A stretch of DNA of 64,000 bases. Origin: Acrasis kona (taxonomy: Eukaryota; Heterolobosea; Eutetramitea; Acrasida; Acrasidae). The number at the start of each line of letters is the position of its first letter. The stretch's first letter is position 1. The position numbers and the translations under genes are program-made. Below the pieces are notes generated by a model. The model saw nothing but the letters and a program-made list of their open reading frames with translations. It was not told the origin of the DNA and did no database searches. The stretch is from contig JAOPGA020001037.1 in NCBI GenBank assembly GCA_026419775.2, positions 1-64,000 on the forward strand. The letters are read 5' to 3'. Below are positions 10,314 to 20,388 of the stretch, piece by piece.

Positions 10314-13300
10314 TTATTTATTATTCTCTATACAGTCCCTCACGCGGCGCACCAATTCAACCACACCCTTGAGCGTTATGGGCTTGTGAATATAATCATC
10401 CATACCAGCACCAATCGCCAACTCTCGATGTTCCTTGCGAGCATTACCGGATAATCCAATAATAAACAAACAATCTCCATGTTCTGCTTGTATCGCTCTA
10501 ATCAACCTTGTAGCCTCTGCTCCATCCATTCTTGGCATGGACATGTCCATTACGATCAAATCAAAAGGCCTCTGTGCCTGATACATCTCCACAGCTTCCA
10601 ATCCATCCCTCGCCACCACACAATTACAACCCTGTTTGCTCAACATCCTCACCAACACCTTTTGATTGATGGCATTATCCTCGACCACCATCACCTTGAG
10701 TTGACTAACGAACGAGTCGTGAGCAACGGGCGACAATAAAGTATTCTTGTCCCTCCAGTACTGTTTGTGATCCATCGGCGATGCATTACGACACTTGAGC
10801 GTGAAATAAAATACGGTTCCTTCATCTTGCACGCTGTTTACGCACAATTGACCTCCCATCAAATCCACGCTCATTTTGCTAATGAACAAACCGAGTCCAG
10901 ATCCGCTATAAGCAGCGTGAGATCGTTGTTTGGACTGCGAGAATCGATCGAATAAGAACGGCAGGTGATCCTTGTGTATACCACATCCGGTATCGCTCAC
11001 GCTAAATGACAAGTCGGTACATTCGTCGCTCGATTCCACCACACAAGCGATGCTGACGCCACCCATGGAAGTGAACTTGATGGCATTGGTGGTCAAGTTG
11101 ATCAGAGTGGTGGATATACGAGCAGCATCAGCATACACAACAACGTCTTGTAAAGTATTGTTTTTGAAATCAATCTTGTAAGTAAAACTAAGGTTCTTGC
11201 GCGAAGCTTGTTGATCGAACATGACCAATATGCTGTTCAACAAGTATTTTGGGTTTACGGGTTCGTACTCAATGTTGGTCTTGTTGTGCTCCAATCGACT
11301 CAACGTCAACACGTCGTCGGTGATGGTTCGTTGATAGTTACTACATGCACGTATGGCAGTGGTGAGCTGAGTGAGAGAATCGATAATCTCTGTTTCCTCT
11401 TGTTTGTTCTTGATCATGATCAACACGTCATCAAGAGCATCACAGTTGCCTAGTATGCCTTGAATCGGATTGCGTATTTCGTGACAGATGCGATCGATAA
11501 ACTCTTCTTGTCTGATTCGATTTCTTGTTTGTTCCTGCGCGTTCGCCTTCTCCATGTCAGCAATCTTCTCTAGACTAGACAATTGAACCTTGAAATACAT
11601 TTGTTGTTGCATGGAGATGGCCAATTGACTAGATATCACGTTCAATGCAACGACGCTATCTGGCTTGAAGCAATTGGTGATCAAGTGATTGGATAGATAG
11701 ACGATGGCTTTTAGATCGGATTGATACAGCACTGGAATGCACAGCACGCTCTTTACTTTATTTTCGCATACGAATGGGTCCAGTCGTACGAAATCACGCT
11801 TGTCTTGATAGGCATGGTCGATCACTAGCGTTTGTTTGTGATGCGAAACGTATTGAATGATGGAGAGCGGACCGTCGGTCCAATTGGCGACTGGAATGTC
11901 GTCGACGATGGATGCGACGCCATCGGTGAACCTCGCTTGTATTTTATCGTCGACAATGAGAGCTGCACTGGTGGCGCCTGCAGTCTCGACGATAATCTTT
12001 ACTAGATTGGGCGACATGTCTAGCGAGGACGATACCACCTGCGATACCTTGATCACGCTCTCCATGTCGAGAGTGGTTGGTATTGGTTTGGTGCTATCGA
12101 CGTGATGCTCGCTCGATGACGTGGAATCTGATTCCACACCACGTTGTTGAGCGATGCTCATGATGTGATGATATTGTTGATTCATGATGGATGATTTTCT
12201 GTTGGCACCCCATTGTAGGTACAAATCATGAGCAGATTGTAAACAAACGGAAGCTAATCTCTCGGATGATTGCATTAAATACATACCCTGTAGTTCATCT
12301 GCCATGGCCCTCTCGTGTATTCTCTTGTGTTGCGCTGCACACGATGAAGATTTTTCGTACAATCGAATGGCCATCATGCTATCGTCATCAAGATGTGCTG
12401 CAATTTCTGCTTGAATCAACAAGTACTTGTTTTCGACATTGATTGGACTAAACTGCACCCATTCATACATTTTGATTTTATGTTCGTGTAGCCATGAAGT
12501 GAAGAATTCTCTATCATCATCGCTGATGGATTTGAATCTCAACACCCTCACACACAATAAACAACTCAAAAACACAAAGTAAACAAAAGAGTGCCTTGCA
12601 AATATAAAACAAAGGTTTTGTTGCATTTGTAACATTTTTGATTTTAACAAGAGTGGATCAGGATTATCATCAAACAAGAAATCAATTAAAAAGGTCATCG
12701 CAAAGTGTTCGTAAAATGTTAATTTCATGTGACTATTGTTGGGCACCACGCTCAACGACGGTAATTCTACATCTTGACCAGATAGATAACAAGCAACAGT
12801 GTGTACGTTACAAGACATGGTTTGTATCAATACTCTCTTGTACCTCTTTGCACTAATGATGATGCGCTCCAACTCGTCTTTTATTTTTGGAATCTTGTGA
12901 CCTGTCCATATGAATGCAGGAGTGGTGCCCAAGTAGATACTGAGCGCATCGGCAGCTGCACCCACCATCAACCCCGCTCGACAAACATCTCTAGAGGCAG
13001 CAATGGTTTGTGAGTGTGGATGAAACCATTGATGAAGGTACATGTGATAAACACTTAATGCTCTCGTTCGTTGCACCAAGTGAGTTGGAAAGTACTCACC
13101 AACGCACTTCATGCTTAGTTTATGAAAGATGGTCACGTGATGACTCCACTCTTTATTACCAAACAATGATGCGCCATAACATATAAAAGCATAAGCAGAT
13201 TCTGGGGTGATTGCATTCTTCAAAATGATGGAAACACTTAGCGTTGCAGCAGGTATGAATAGCTCCGGGTGCATAAAGTAACTAGCGATGGTAACATTAG

Positions 13301-16037
13301 CGAGCGTATCGTACAATACACAAATCTTTTTATCTGGTTTATGTAATAAACTTGTCAAATCATGTTCGTCTTGATTAATTCTTAGTCTAGACAAGACCTT
13401 TTCAATTTCCATTCGATGAAAGGTGACTTGGTCTTGTTTCAGTTCAATATCAAACATTTGTAATATTTTATGGCACCAATCCAATGCAATGTGGTAGTCG
13501 TGTTTAAAAAAATAATAGTTGGCAATGTGAAAATAAACAACAATCAGTTCAGTGTCGTTACTTGTCCTCGTTAGTAATATCTGTAGACTGGATAAGCAAT
13601 GGTCGCTGTTTGTGAGCGGATGTGCTATGGATGCATATTCGCTGAATAGTTTGTAACCGATGGGTTGATGATGTAACCATCCATCATTGCCCAAGCGTTC
13701 AAAGTACTTGATGGCATGTTGAAAATATAATAGTGCACACGACCATGCAGTGGCATTCTTTGAAAAGATACCTGCGTTGATATTGAGTTGCACCAATTCT
13801 ATTAATTGTTGATTCATGGGCCGTGAATCGAGGGAGGTGATTTGGCCCATACAACTAGCACCTCTATTTAAATGATCCACCCATTCACATTGTTGTTTGC
13901 CTGATGGCGATAAAGTTGATTTGAACAACCTTTTACCTAGCGTGTAGTGTATCAGTGATTTGTGGTCTTGACTCAATGAAGAATAAGCACCCTCTTGCAC
14001 TCGATCATGAGCAAATTGAACCCATTCATGTGAGAGAATGATCAAACCCATATTGAGGGCCACCAACATGCCCTGGGTTATTTTTTGATTGGTGGAATTC
14101 ATGGCGATGGATAATTGATCCAGATGGAATCGATTGCCCATGCAACTGGCCCATAGGATAATCTCTTGCGTATCAGGTGGCAAGTGAGCAATGTGAGCGA
14201 TCATTAAATCGACCACATTGTCGGTGGCATTGGTACAAAGTATACGATCATAGTCCCATTGCCATTGCAAGCTGGATGTATCCCTATAAATGATGTTATC
14301 GGAGAATAGCGAATTTAAAATGAATTTTATAAAGAATGGATTGCCCGATGTTTTGGTGAATAACAAGTCAGACAGTTCAGCGATGGACGACTTTGAATCT
14401 TTTAACATGTCAGACAACCACTCCACTATATCACTCGCTTGTAGCGATGATAATTTGATTTCGTTCACGTTCACTTTATTTTGTTCAAGATTTCTTAACA
14501 ATTCATTCACTGGGTGATCAGGTTCTACTTGATTATCGCGATAGGATATAACGAATAACAAATAACACTGTGTTTCTTGAGCAAGAAGGTTATTAACAAA
14601 AATTAAAGTCTCCGAATCACACCACTGGAGGTCATCCAGGAACAACACAAGAGGACATGATTTATGAGCAACAGCATTAAAGAATTTACAAAGAGAAGTT
14701 TCTAGGATGGATTTGGCCTCTGATGGATTATTATTTTCATGAGGGGGCTGAGGTCCAATCAAAGACTCTAAATTTGGCATCAAGTCAACCAAGTATCTAC
14801 CTGTTACACCAGCAAGACCGGTCAGAATTCGATCTCTAATATCATTACATTTATCTTGGTCACGAATGATTAAATCAACCAAATCTCTTAGTGCATCCGA
14901 AAGAGCGCTGAATGCAACGTTACGATCCAATTGGTCATATTTGCCACAACAATACACGCCGCCGTGGTCCTGGGCATATTTTTGTAAAATGTTAACCAAA
15001 CTGCTTTTGCCGACGCCAGATGATCCCTTGATGACGATCACCTCACGTTGACCATCTTTACAAACTTTGTGAAAAGTATCTTTGAGATGATTTACTTGAA
15101 TTTCTCTACCATACAATTTTTCGGAAAAGATTAGTTTTTGTATTTGGTCATGTTGTGCGATTGTAAAATCCTTCACTACATTATATTTATTAAAAGATTG
15201 TTTACACATTTCAAGGTCATGTAGAATACCAGAGCAGGTTTGATAGCGGTCACAGGGGTCCTTGTTGATGAGCTTGAAAATGATTGTTTGAATGACGGCT
15301 GGAATGCGCGCCGAAAGTGGTTGTGCTTGCTGCGCAATGTGACTGTGTATTAGTGTCATGTGGTCGTTCGATTCGAATGGGAGGTAACCTGCCAATAATT
15401 GATACATTGAAATTCCTAACGAATAAAAGTCTGTTCGGTAGTCTACTGGGTGATTGGTGCGACCAGTCTGCTCTGGACTCATGTAAGATATGGTTCCGAC
15501 TCTTGTCTCTAATGTAATCGTTTTGGAAGTGTTTTGTATTCGGGAACACCCAAAGTCAATAATTAAAAGTTTGTTATCACTCGACCGTAGCATGTTGCTT
15601 GGCTTAACGTCAGAGTGAATGTATCCGCACTTGTGTATAAATGTTAATCCCTGCACACATTGTATAGAAATGTCCAAGAATGTTGGTACGTCAAATCCTT
15701 CAGTGGGGATGTTGTCCAATAAATTGCCTCCTTTTGCAAACTCCATTAAAATCGAAATAATTATTCCGTCTTGCGTTTTACATTCATGCATTGCATGATA
15801 TCGTGGAAAATTATTACTCATTGAAGATAATTCTTTTCCTATCAAAAATTCTCGTCTCAATCTGCTTTCCTGTGCTTCGCTTGCGTGTTTTGAGGGATGT
15901 GTCTTGACTATAATAATATCGTTCTTGTTTAATACGATGGAGCCATTATTGTACAGTTCGTCCCCTTCGTAGATTGCACGAACAATTTTAGAGGTGGCGC
16001 TTAAATGAACTACATCTAAAGTCCTGTAATTCATCAA
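10314..16037 (-). CDS. Giant hybrid histidine kinase: Ser/Thr kinase-like, AAA ATPase, GAF, HisKA, HATPase, receiver
   Basis: One uninterrupted 1907-residue frame. Residues about 30-280 form a protein kinase-like domain (Lys in IIVKTH near 45, HSDVKPSN with Ser in place of the usual Arg, then DFGCSR and GTISYMSPEQ). About 305-600 is a STAND/AAA-type ATPase (Walker A GSSGVGKSS near 338; Walker B-like LVLFLDDLQW). A long helical TPR-like region follows, then a GAF domain (about 1320-1470). The phospho-acceptor His lies in CHEIRNPIQG near residue 1518, then HATPase (DTGCGI, GSGLGLFIS). The receiver phospho-acceptor Asp is in DLIVMDMSMPRMDG near 1828. The order matches the fungal Chk1/Mak2-type hybrid kinases and bacterial multisensor kinases. 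It should autophosphorylate and pass phosphate to its own receiver, then to an unlinked HPt protein. The stop overlaps AATAAA. Confidence 0.96.
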   Translation of the reverse strand: MMNYRTLDVVHLSATSKIVRAIYEGDELYNNGSIVLNKNDIIIVKTHPSKHASEAQESRLRREFLIGKELSSMSNNFPRYHAMHECKTQDGIIISILMEFAKGGNLLDNIPTEGFDVPTFLDISIQCVQGLTFIHKCGYIHSDVKPSNMLRSSDNKLLIIDFGCSRIQNTSKTITLETRVGTISYMSPEQTGRTNHPVDYRTDFYSLGISMYQLLAGYLPFESNDHMTLIHSHIAQQAQPLSARIPAVIQTIIFKLINKDPCDRYQTCSGILHDLEMCKQSFNKYNVVKDFTIAQHDQIQKLIFSEKLYGREIQVNHLKDTFHKVCKDGQREVIVIKGSSGVGKSSLVNILQKYAQDHGGVYCCGKYDQLDRNVAFSALSDALRDLVDLIIRDQDKCNDIRDRILTGLAGVTGRYLVDLMPNLESLIGPQPPHENNNPSEAKSILETSLCKFFNAVAHKSCPLVLFLDDLQWCDSETLIFVNNLLAQETQCYLLFVISYRDNQVEPDHPVNELLRNLEQNKVNVNEIKLSSLQASDIVEWLSDMLKDSKSSIAELSDLLFTKTSGNPFFIKFILNSLFSDNIIYRDTSSLQWQWDYDRILCTNATDNVVDLMIAHIAHLPPDTQEIILWASCMGNRFHLDQLSIAMNSTNQKITQGMLVALNMGLIILSHEWVQFAHDRVQEGAYSSLSQDHKSLIHYTLGKRLFKSTLSPSGKQQCEWVDHLNRGASCMGQITSLDSRPMNQQLIELVQLNINAGIFSKNATAWSCALLYFQHAIKYFERLGNDGWLHHQPIGYKLFSEYASIAHPLTNSDHCLSSLQILLTRTSNDTELIVVYFHIANYYFFKHDYHIALDWCHKILQMFDIELKQDQVTFHRMEIEKVLSRLRINQDEHDLTSLLHKPDKKICVLYDTLANVTIASYFMHPELFIPAATLSVSIILKNAITPESAYAFICYGASLFGNKEWSHHVTIFHKLSMKCVGEYFPTHLVQRTRALSVYHMYLHQWFHPHSQTIAASRDVCRAGLMVGAAADALSIYLGTTPAFIWTGHKIPKIKDELERIIISAKRYKRVLIQTMSCNVHTVACYLSGQDVELPSLSVVPNNSHMKLTFYEHFAMTFLIDFLFDDNPDPLLLKSKMLQMQQNLCFIFARHSFVYFVFLSCLLCVRVLRFKSISDDDREFFTSWLHEHKIKMYEWVQFSPINVENKYLLIQAEIAAHLDDDSMMAIRLYEKSSSCAAQHKRIHERAMADELQGMYLMQSSERLASVCLQSAHDLYLQWGANRKSSIMNQQYHHIMSIAQQRGVESDSTSSSEHHVDSTKPIPTTLDMESVIKVSQVVSSSLDMSPNLVKIIVETAGATSAALIVDDKIQARFTDGVASIVDDIPVANWTDGPLSIIQYVSHHKQTLVIDHAYQDKRDFVRLDPFVCENKVKSVLCIPVLYQSDLKAIVYLSNHLITNCFKPDSVVALNVISSQLAISMQQQMYFKVQLSSLEKIADMEKANAQEQTRNRIRQEEFIDRICHEIRNPIQGILGNCDALDDVLIMIKNKQEETEIIDSLTQLTTAIRACSNYQRTITDDVLTLSRLEHNKTNIEYEPVNPKYLLNSILVMFDQQASRKNLSFTYKIDFKNNTLQDVVVYADAARISTTLINLTTNAIKFTSMGGVSIACVVESSDECTDLSFSVSDTGCGIHKDHLPFLFDRFSQSKQRSHAAYSGSGLGLFISKMSVDLMGGQLCVNSVQDEGTVFYFTLKCRNASPMDHKQYWRDKNTLLSPVAHDSFVSQLKVMVVEDNAINQKVLVRMLSKQGCNCVVARDGLEAVEMYQAQRPFDLIVMDMSMPRMDGAEATRLIRAIQAEHGDCLFIIGLSGNARKEHRELAIGAGMDDYIHKPITLKGVVELVRRVRDCIENNK

Positions 16038-16118
16038 ATGCGTGTATTGGTGTGCTTTTTCAGAAAAAGAAGTAATGAGTCCATATTAATTATTAACATT
16101 CTACGATTACAACTGTGA

Positions 16119-16639
16119 ATGTCCGTCATGCGGATTATCAGCGGCATTATGCCTTATTACAAGACAACAGACAGAACACTCCAAAACATTGTTGACAACA
16201 AATATGAAAAGAGGAAACACACTGAAGAATTTCTAGAAACTCAGTGGGCAAAGGACTTGGATGGTTTTTTTGAAGGAGCACATTTAGAAGAAAAGAGACG
16301 AAAGATTGAAAAAGTCTACTAAGCGACCTACCAAATGAAGATAAAACAGTAACGATAATGCTGACAAGTAAGAACAACAAATTATCGATTTACTAAACAT
16401 TTTAAAGCAAAAGAGCCAGATGTGAGTAGCGAATTAATCAACATTTTTTCAACACATCCGAGGTGTTGGGTCCTTATTGTGATTTAGAATTAAGTAAGAA
16501 CAAAAAGCTCTTTACTTTTAACCCTAGCAGACAAGTTGAGGGACGAATCGTTGAGTTAGCAAAAGACATTCAGGAAATAGCACGCAGAAATTTAGTCTTG
16601 GAGGAGGAGAATGGTATTTTGAAGAGAAGGAAAGGTTGA
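16119..16639 (+). pseudogene. Small unidentified gene with frame breaks (pseudogene or sequence errors)
   Basis: The first frame (16119-16322, 67 residues, MSVMRIISGIMPYY start) ends at TAA. Coding-like sequence continues one frame over: SLLSDLPNEDKTVTIMLT, a 40-nt intron 16368-16407 with a clear TACTAAAC branch site, KEPDVSSELINIFSTHP. After a second shift near 16458 comes ELSKNKKLFTFNP, then helical sequence to a TGA at 16637-16639. One missing A in the A5 run 16309-16313 and one missing base near 16458 would give a 160-residue protein. No family is recognised; the C-terminus is charged and helical, like a short leucine zipper. It is divergent from the giant kinase 80 nt away. Confidence 0.45.
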
Positions 16640-16970
16640 CTTTGATGCTTACATCAACTAATCCCGATCATGACGAGCAACGTGGTGAAGAAGCGGGATG
16701 AGGAGAGTGAAGAAAGCGGTGATGATGGACATGATTTTTAATTTTGTAGTACAAGTTTCCATGTTTCATCCCAAGATTAATGAAACGTGATGATAATTTG
16801 CTATGCTCAAATATTAACAGTAGCAATAATATAATTAAAAACACTTTATTCATCAAATGCTTGTTGAAAGATTAACAAAATCATTATTAAACGCACCACA
16901 TCATAACTTCTTTTTTGTTATAATAGATCGACCAAAACTATCACCAAATAATTCTATTAATTAAATGAAT
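16640..16970. other. Intergenic, no gene seen
   Basis: Short AT-rich spacer between the damaged small gene and the 3' end of the U2 snRNA. Nothing coding or structured was recognised. Confidence 0.5.
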
Positions 16971-17168
16971 GGGTGTACTGCGCCTCGAGGTTAGTGCAAG
17001 ACGAGGGCAATACAGCCAATAAGGTGTCTCAAACCGTTTCCGGCGAGACAGCACCTATCAGCCCCTAAGAAAAATTAAGTTAACATCGTGCGCTCTATGA
17101 GACGCTATCAGATATTAATCAGATAAGAACAGATACTACACTTGATCTAAGCCGAAGCCGAGAAAGAT
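16971..17168 (-). ncRNA. U2: U2 spliceosomal snRNA
   Basis: On the minus strand the 5' end reads ATCTTTCTCGGCTTCGGC, then TTAGATCAAGTGTAGTATCT and GTTCTTATCTGATTAATATC, an almost exact match to conserved U2 stem I and the branch-point-recognition region. GTAGTA (plus 17134-17139) pairs with the intron branch site. An Sm site (AATTTTTCT, about 17068-17076) follows. Stem-loop III (AGGTGCTGTCTC ... GAGACACCT closed by a GCCG-GAAA-CGGT tip) and stem-loop IV come next, ending near GTACACCC. The length of about 198 nt is typical. A TATATAAG at 17201-17194 lies about 30 nt upstream of the 5' end and may be its promoter element. This is the RNA that recognises branch sites in the short introns found here. 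Confidence 0.96.
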
Positions 17169-17962
17169 GTTTTATGAGTTAGAGTTGATGTATCTTATAT
17201 ACAGTTTAATTTTCTTTATGTTTCTTTTCCTGAATGTGGGTCTTACAATATATCTTCAAGTTGGTTGAAGTGAGATTGAAGGAATGCATGTGGGAATTTC
17301 CCTAATTATTTGAGGAAAATGAAGCTGGGAGGGGTGAAAATGTGCCGCATAGAGATTTCCTAATTACAAATAGCAATCTCGCCCAATTGAAAGTGCAAGC
17401 AGCAAGTTCAATAATTGTATAGGAAATTTTCTTGTACCGAGGCTCAGACATGGTGCATTGACACCTATCAGTGCACATGGATTTTTTTAAACCTTACAAC
17501 AATCAAATTCGAACACTTCAAACACAAACATATCAAGCACGATGGTAGAATAATATAAAAAGCAGAGTTATCTCCAAAAAACAAGAAATTCATACCTTAT
17601 GTGCCTTGTTAGGAGCAGAATAACATTGTACGACCACACGCAAATACAGTCTATTGGTGACAAACCACCTGGAAAATCACATTTAAATAATAAACACTTT
17701 GAGGACAATCATCAAAATTGAATCAACAATACACCATCTAATCCTTCGCTTTATCAAAAAGAAGTTAGACTTATTAAATAATAATTTCATTAGCTATATT
17801 AAATTGAGCAAGTTCAATTGCTATTAAAATGATGTTTTAATGTATATTTAATTAATAAAATTCAAGGCAACAATAGAAAGGTATGACAAAACATCACGAT
17901 TATGAAGATAGAAAATACATAACAAATGTATACAAATAATATTGTGACTACATTGTTATAGT
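17169..17962. other. Intergenic between U2 and tRNA-Ala
   Basis: AT-rich with no coding frame. It contains the U2 upstream region (TATA-like 17194-17201) and, near 17450-17490, a short GTGCA/TGCAC hairpin followed by a T7 run. That hairpin could be the end of an unrecognised Pol III transcript, but no known RNA was matched. Confidence 0.4.
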
Positions 17963-18050
17963 GGGGATGTAACTCAGTTGGTCAAATATTGCAACAAAGA
18001 GTGCCTGCTTTGCATGCATGAAGTCCAGGGTTCGATTCCCTGTATCTCCA
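17963..18050 (+). tRNA. tRNA-Ala (anticodon TGC) with an enlarged D-loop
   Basis: Acceptor stem GGGGATG/TATCTCC plus discriminator A; anticodon loop TTTGCAT with anticodon TGC; T arm CAGGG-TTCGATT-CCCTG; T6 terminator directly after at 18052-18057. The D stem is A10-C-T-C13 with GAGT, so an A10-U25 pair replaces the usual G10-C25 in a compensated way. The D-loop is 23 nt instead of about 8 because of some 15 extra bases (about 17983-17997). The anticodon stem has one C-U mismatch. The compensated pair and terminator argue for function, but a decaying copy cannot be excluded. Confidence 0.85.
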
Positions 18051-18994
18051 ATTTTTTAAATTTTGCGGACATTACAGGTCTAATGGAACATTTCAGCCAC
18101 GTAGGCAGCATTGGATTGATTCCTGACAATAATAGAGGCCAGCTGAAACAGAACGAACACCGAATGAAAGAATGTCGTTCAGTAGATATAAGAGCACTAG
18201 ACAAACTTGCCACCCAGCAAGTGTCAGCAAGTGTCTAGAGGAGTTATATTTCTCTGTAACCAAAAACTGGTCCGGACCGTTGTTACTCTCACAATAAAAA
18301 AGAACTACGCCTGGTAAAAACATTCCAGGAAGACTAGCATCAGAAGAGTGCACCCAACTGTGTTTACGCATACATTGCTCAATGTGGGTCTCTATTATTA
18401 AGTCACTTTTTTAAAACACTAATCTAATCTCATCCAGAGGTCACTTGAGAGCGCCTTCAAGGAAAACAACGGTGGAAAGGTAGTGATAGTGTTGTCAAAC
18501 TCAACTTTTATGTTACCATTACTGAAGAATAGTGACTCAGAAGAAGATCGTTACTCACAGAGCAGGAATAAATACCAACATCACTTGAGTACAGACTTGT
18601 CGCAAGAGCTATGTGCGGAAAAGATCTAGAGAATTCTATCCTCGTAAAACTCAGCGCTAAGAAGGTAAGTTCCGCAATAACATTTGTACATTAGCATTAC
18701 ATTAAGTCGCGTCGAAGGTCGAGTCTTACAAACATTACATTTCAATAAAACATAAAGCTTCTACTTGTAACAACTATGTTTATGTTGGTCAAGTCGCTCG
18801 CTCTCTGTTGGCAGTAAAAACTTTCGTATCAATCAATTGACAACTTTCCAATACTGCTAAACTGAATCAGATACGCACATGTATAGCGCCGGGCATGTCC
18901 GTCAGACTCACATGTGGACATCATGTAAGACAAATGTTAATGATATTGTGAGCTCTTTCATGATACAAATTCTATGTTTATTGATAATCTTCCT
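18051..18994. other. Intergenic, no supported gene
   Basis: Only short, motif-free reading frames. A donor-like AAGGTAAGTTCC lies at about 18662-18673 after a short open stretch, but no convincing exon partner was found. Confidence 0.4.
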
Positions 18995-19180
18995 TTACTT
19001 CTTGTAAATTGTGTCGCACACCCCATAGCAATTCAATCTCACTTTGACCTGCTCATTACCCATACAATTCTTTCTACAAGCTGCCCATCCTCCAAGCACG
19101 TAGGTCACCAATAGTGCAATTACGACTGCCATTAACCACCTCATCTTGTTTTTCTTTGTTGTTGTCTGAAACCAACTCAT
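18995..19180 (-). CDS. Small single-pass membrane protein with a Cys-containing tail
   Basis: 61 residues. A charged N-terminus (TTTKKNKMR) precedes one hydrophobic helix (WLMAVVIALLVTYVLGGWAA, about residues 15-34) and a tail with four Cys (CRKNC, CYGVC). The minus-strand downstream sequence carries AATAAA about 20 nt after the stop, and a TATA-like CATAAATAG lies upstream. Both support a real gene. No family is recognised; the topology suggests a type II or signal-anchor protein with a disulfide-capable tail. Confidence 0.5.
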   Translation of the reverse strand: MSWFQTTTKKNKMRWLMAVVIALLVTYVLGGWAACRKNCMGNEQVKVRLNCYGVCDTIYKK

Positions 19181-19340
19181 TTGATTGACATGACTATTTA
19201 TGCGAGTAGAAATGGCGAACTCTTTGAACTCTAGAAAACTTCACCAATGGGGTTGTTTGGTGTCTTTCAATCAAAACGATCATTTAAAAACAGAAAACTA
19301 AGTTCTCATTCTCATAATACAAAATTAATTTTATTTACAT

Positions 19341-20171
19341 TTATCTACGTGCTGCAATTTGCAACAAGCCGGCAATTAGATACAATGAACCAGCAATGAC
19401 CCACAAGACACCTGCTTCAGTTTGGAATGACCTGCTGAAGAAGGTTCTGAGGAAACTAGTCCATGCGATGGCACCTAATAACAATAGAACTGAAGCGACA
19501 GTGTACATGACTGTTGCAATACCGTTCAAATATAAACTTGAGATTAAACTCTTTGGTGCAACTTCAAAGGTGGTGGCACCGTTAGTGCGACTGGTTAAGT
19601 TGTTCATGTAGGTGTGGTACAAGTAGATACCATCAACAATAGCTCCATAGTTTCTCAAGAGGAAGTAGGCAAGGATTAACGAAGAACCAATGATCCAAAT
19701 GATAGTACCGGCGTTGAAAGTATCAAATCTGCCTGTGCCTGATAACCATAAAGCGGCACCAATAATCATAAGGATGCTTCCTAGGAAGAAGGCAATACTT
19801 CCGATAATGTTCAAAAAGTGGTATGGTGTTCTTGAGTTCTTGTTTCCAAGGTCGAATCCTCCAATGAAGGAGAAAACTGATGCTAGAGTGAAGAAGGAGA
19901 AGGCAATAATCCAGAGAACTCCACTGGCGACGTAGTGGTATCCAAAGTCTGCCAAACTAATTGCAGCGCCAACTAGTAGAAGAACGCCTCCAATGAACAT
20001 GGATAAACCCATGAGGGCACCCATAATTTGGGAAAGTACTTGAGGCTTGGCCTCGACTGGTGCGGCATATGCAGTTTGAGTGACTGTTGTTTGAGTAACG
20101 GTGCTTGCTCCTGGCCCGTTTAGGACTTTTGTTGGTGCAGTTGTTGGTAATAGTGTGTTTGCTGTTGACAT
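19341..20171 (-). CDS. Multi-pass membrane protein, YrhK-like repeats
   Basis: 276 residues: a Thr/Ala-rich soluble N-terminus of about 45 residues, then seven or so hydrophobic helices. Recurrent segments of the type (V/I)LWVIAGSLYLIAG, IIWIIGSSLILAY and VLWIIAFSFFTLASVFSFIGG occur, resembling the paired helices of YrhK-like domains. The function of that domain is unknown. The gene is intronless, has an AATAAA just after the stop, and is transcribed in the same direction as the pseudouridine synthase upstream of it. A tetraspan- or claudin-like protein is the alternative reading. Confidence 0.65.
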   Translation of the reverse strand: MSTANTLLPTTAPTKVLNGPGASTVTQTTVTQTAYAAPVEAKPQVLSQIMGALMGLSMFIGGVLLLVGAAISLADFGYHYVASGVLWIIAFSFFTLASVFSFIGGFDLGNKNSRTPYHFLNIIGSIAFFLGSILMIIGAALWLSGTGRFDTFNAGTIIWIIGSSLILAYFLLRNYGAIVDGIYLYHTYMNNLTSRTNGATTFEVAPKSLISSLYLNGIATVMYTVASVLLLLGAIAWTSFLRTFFSRSFQTEAGVLWVIAGSLYLIAGLLQIAARR

Positions 20172-20388
20172 GTTGTTGTGTTTTTTTTATTTGAATTTGT
20201 GAGAATGCACCGCAAGTTTTTAAGAGGTCTTGAAGCTAAATATAACAGTTAAAAATACTTTATTTCCTTTTTCAAAAGATGGAAATAAATATGTCAAATT
20301 CACTTTACAACAAACACTTTCTTCATTCATTATCTTGGGAGGTTTGAATAATCTTTTAATATTATTGATAAAATCTTTATTTAACAGT

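Noticed and set aside
17440..17500. Possible additional small RNA (hairpin plus T-run)
   Set aside because: It does not match U1, U4, U5, U6, 5S, SRP or RNase P landmarks that I can recognise; kept only as a note in the intergenic entry.
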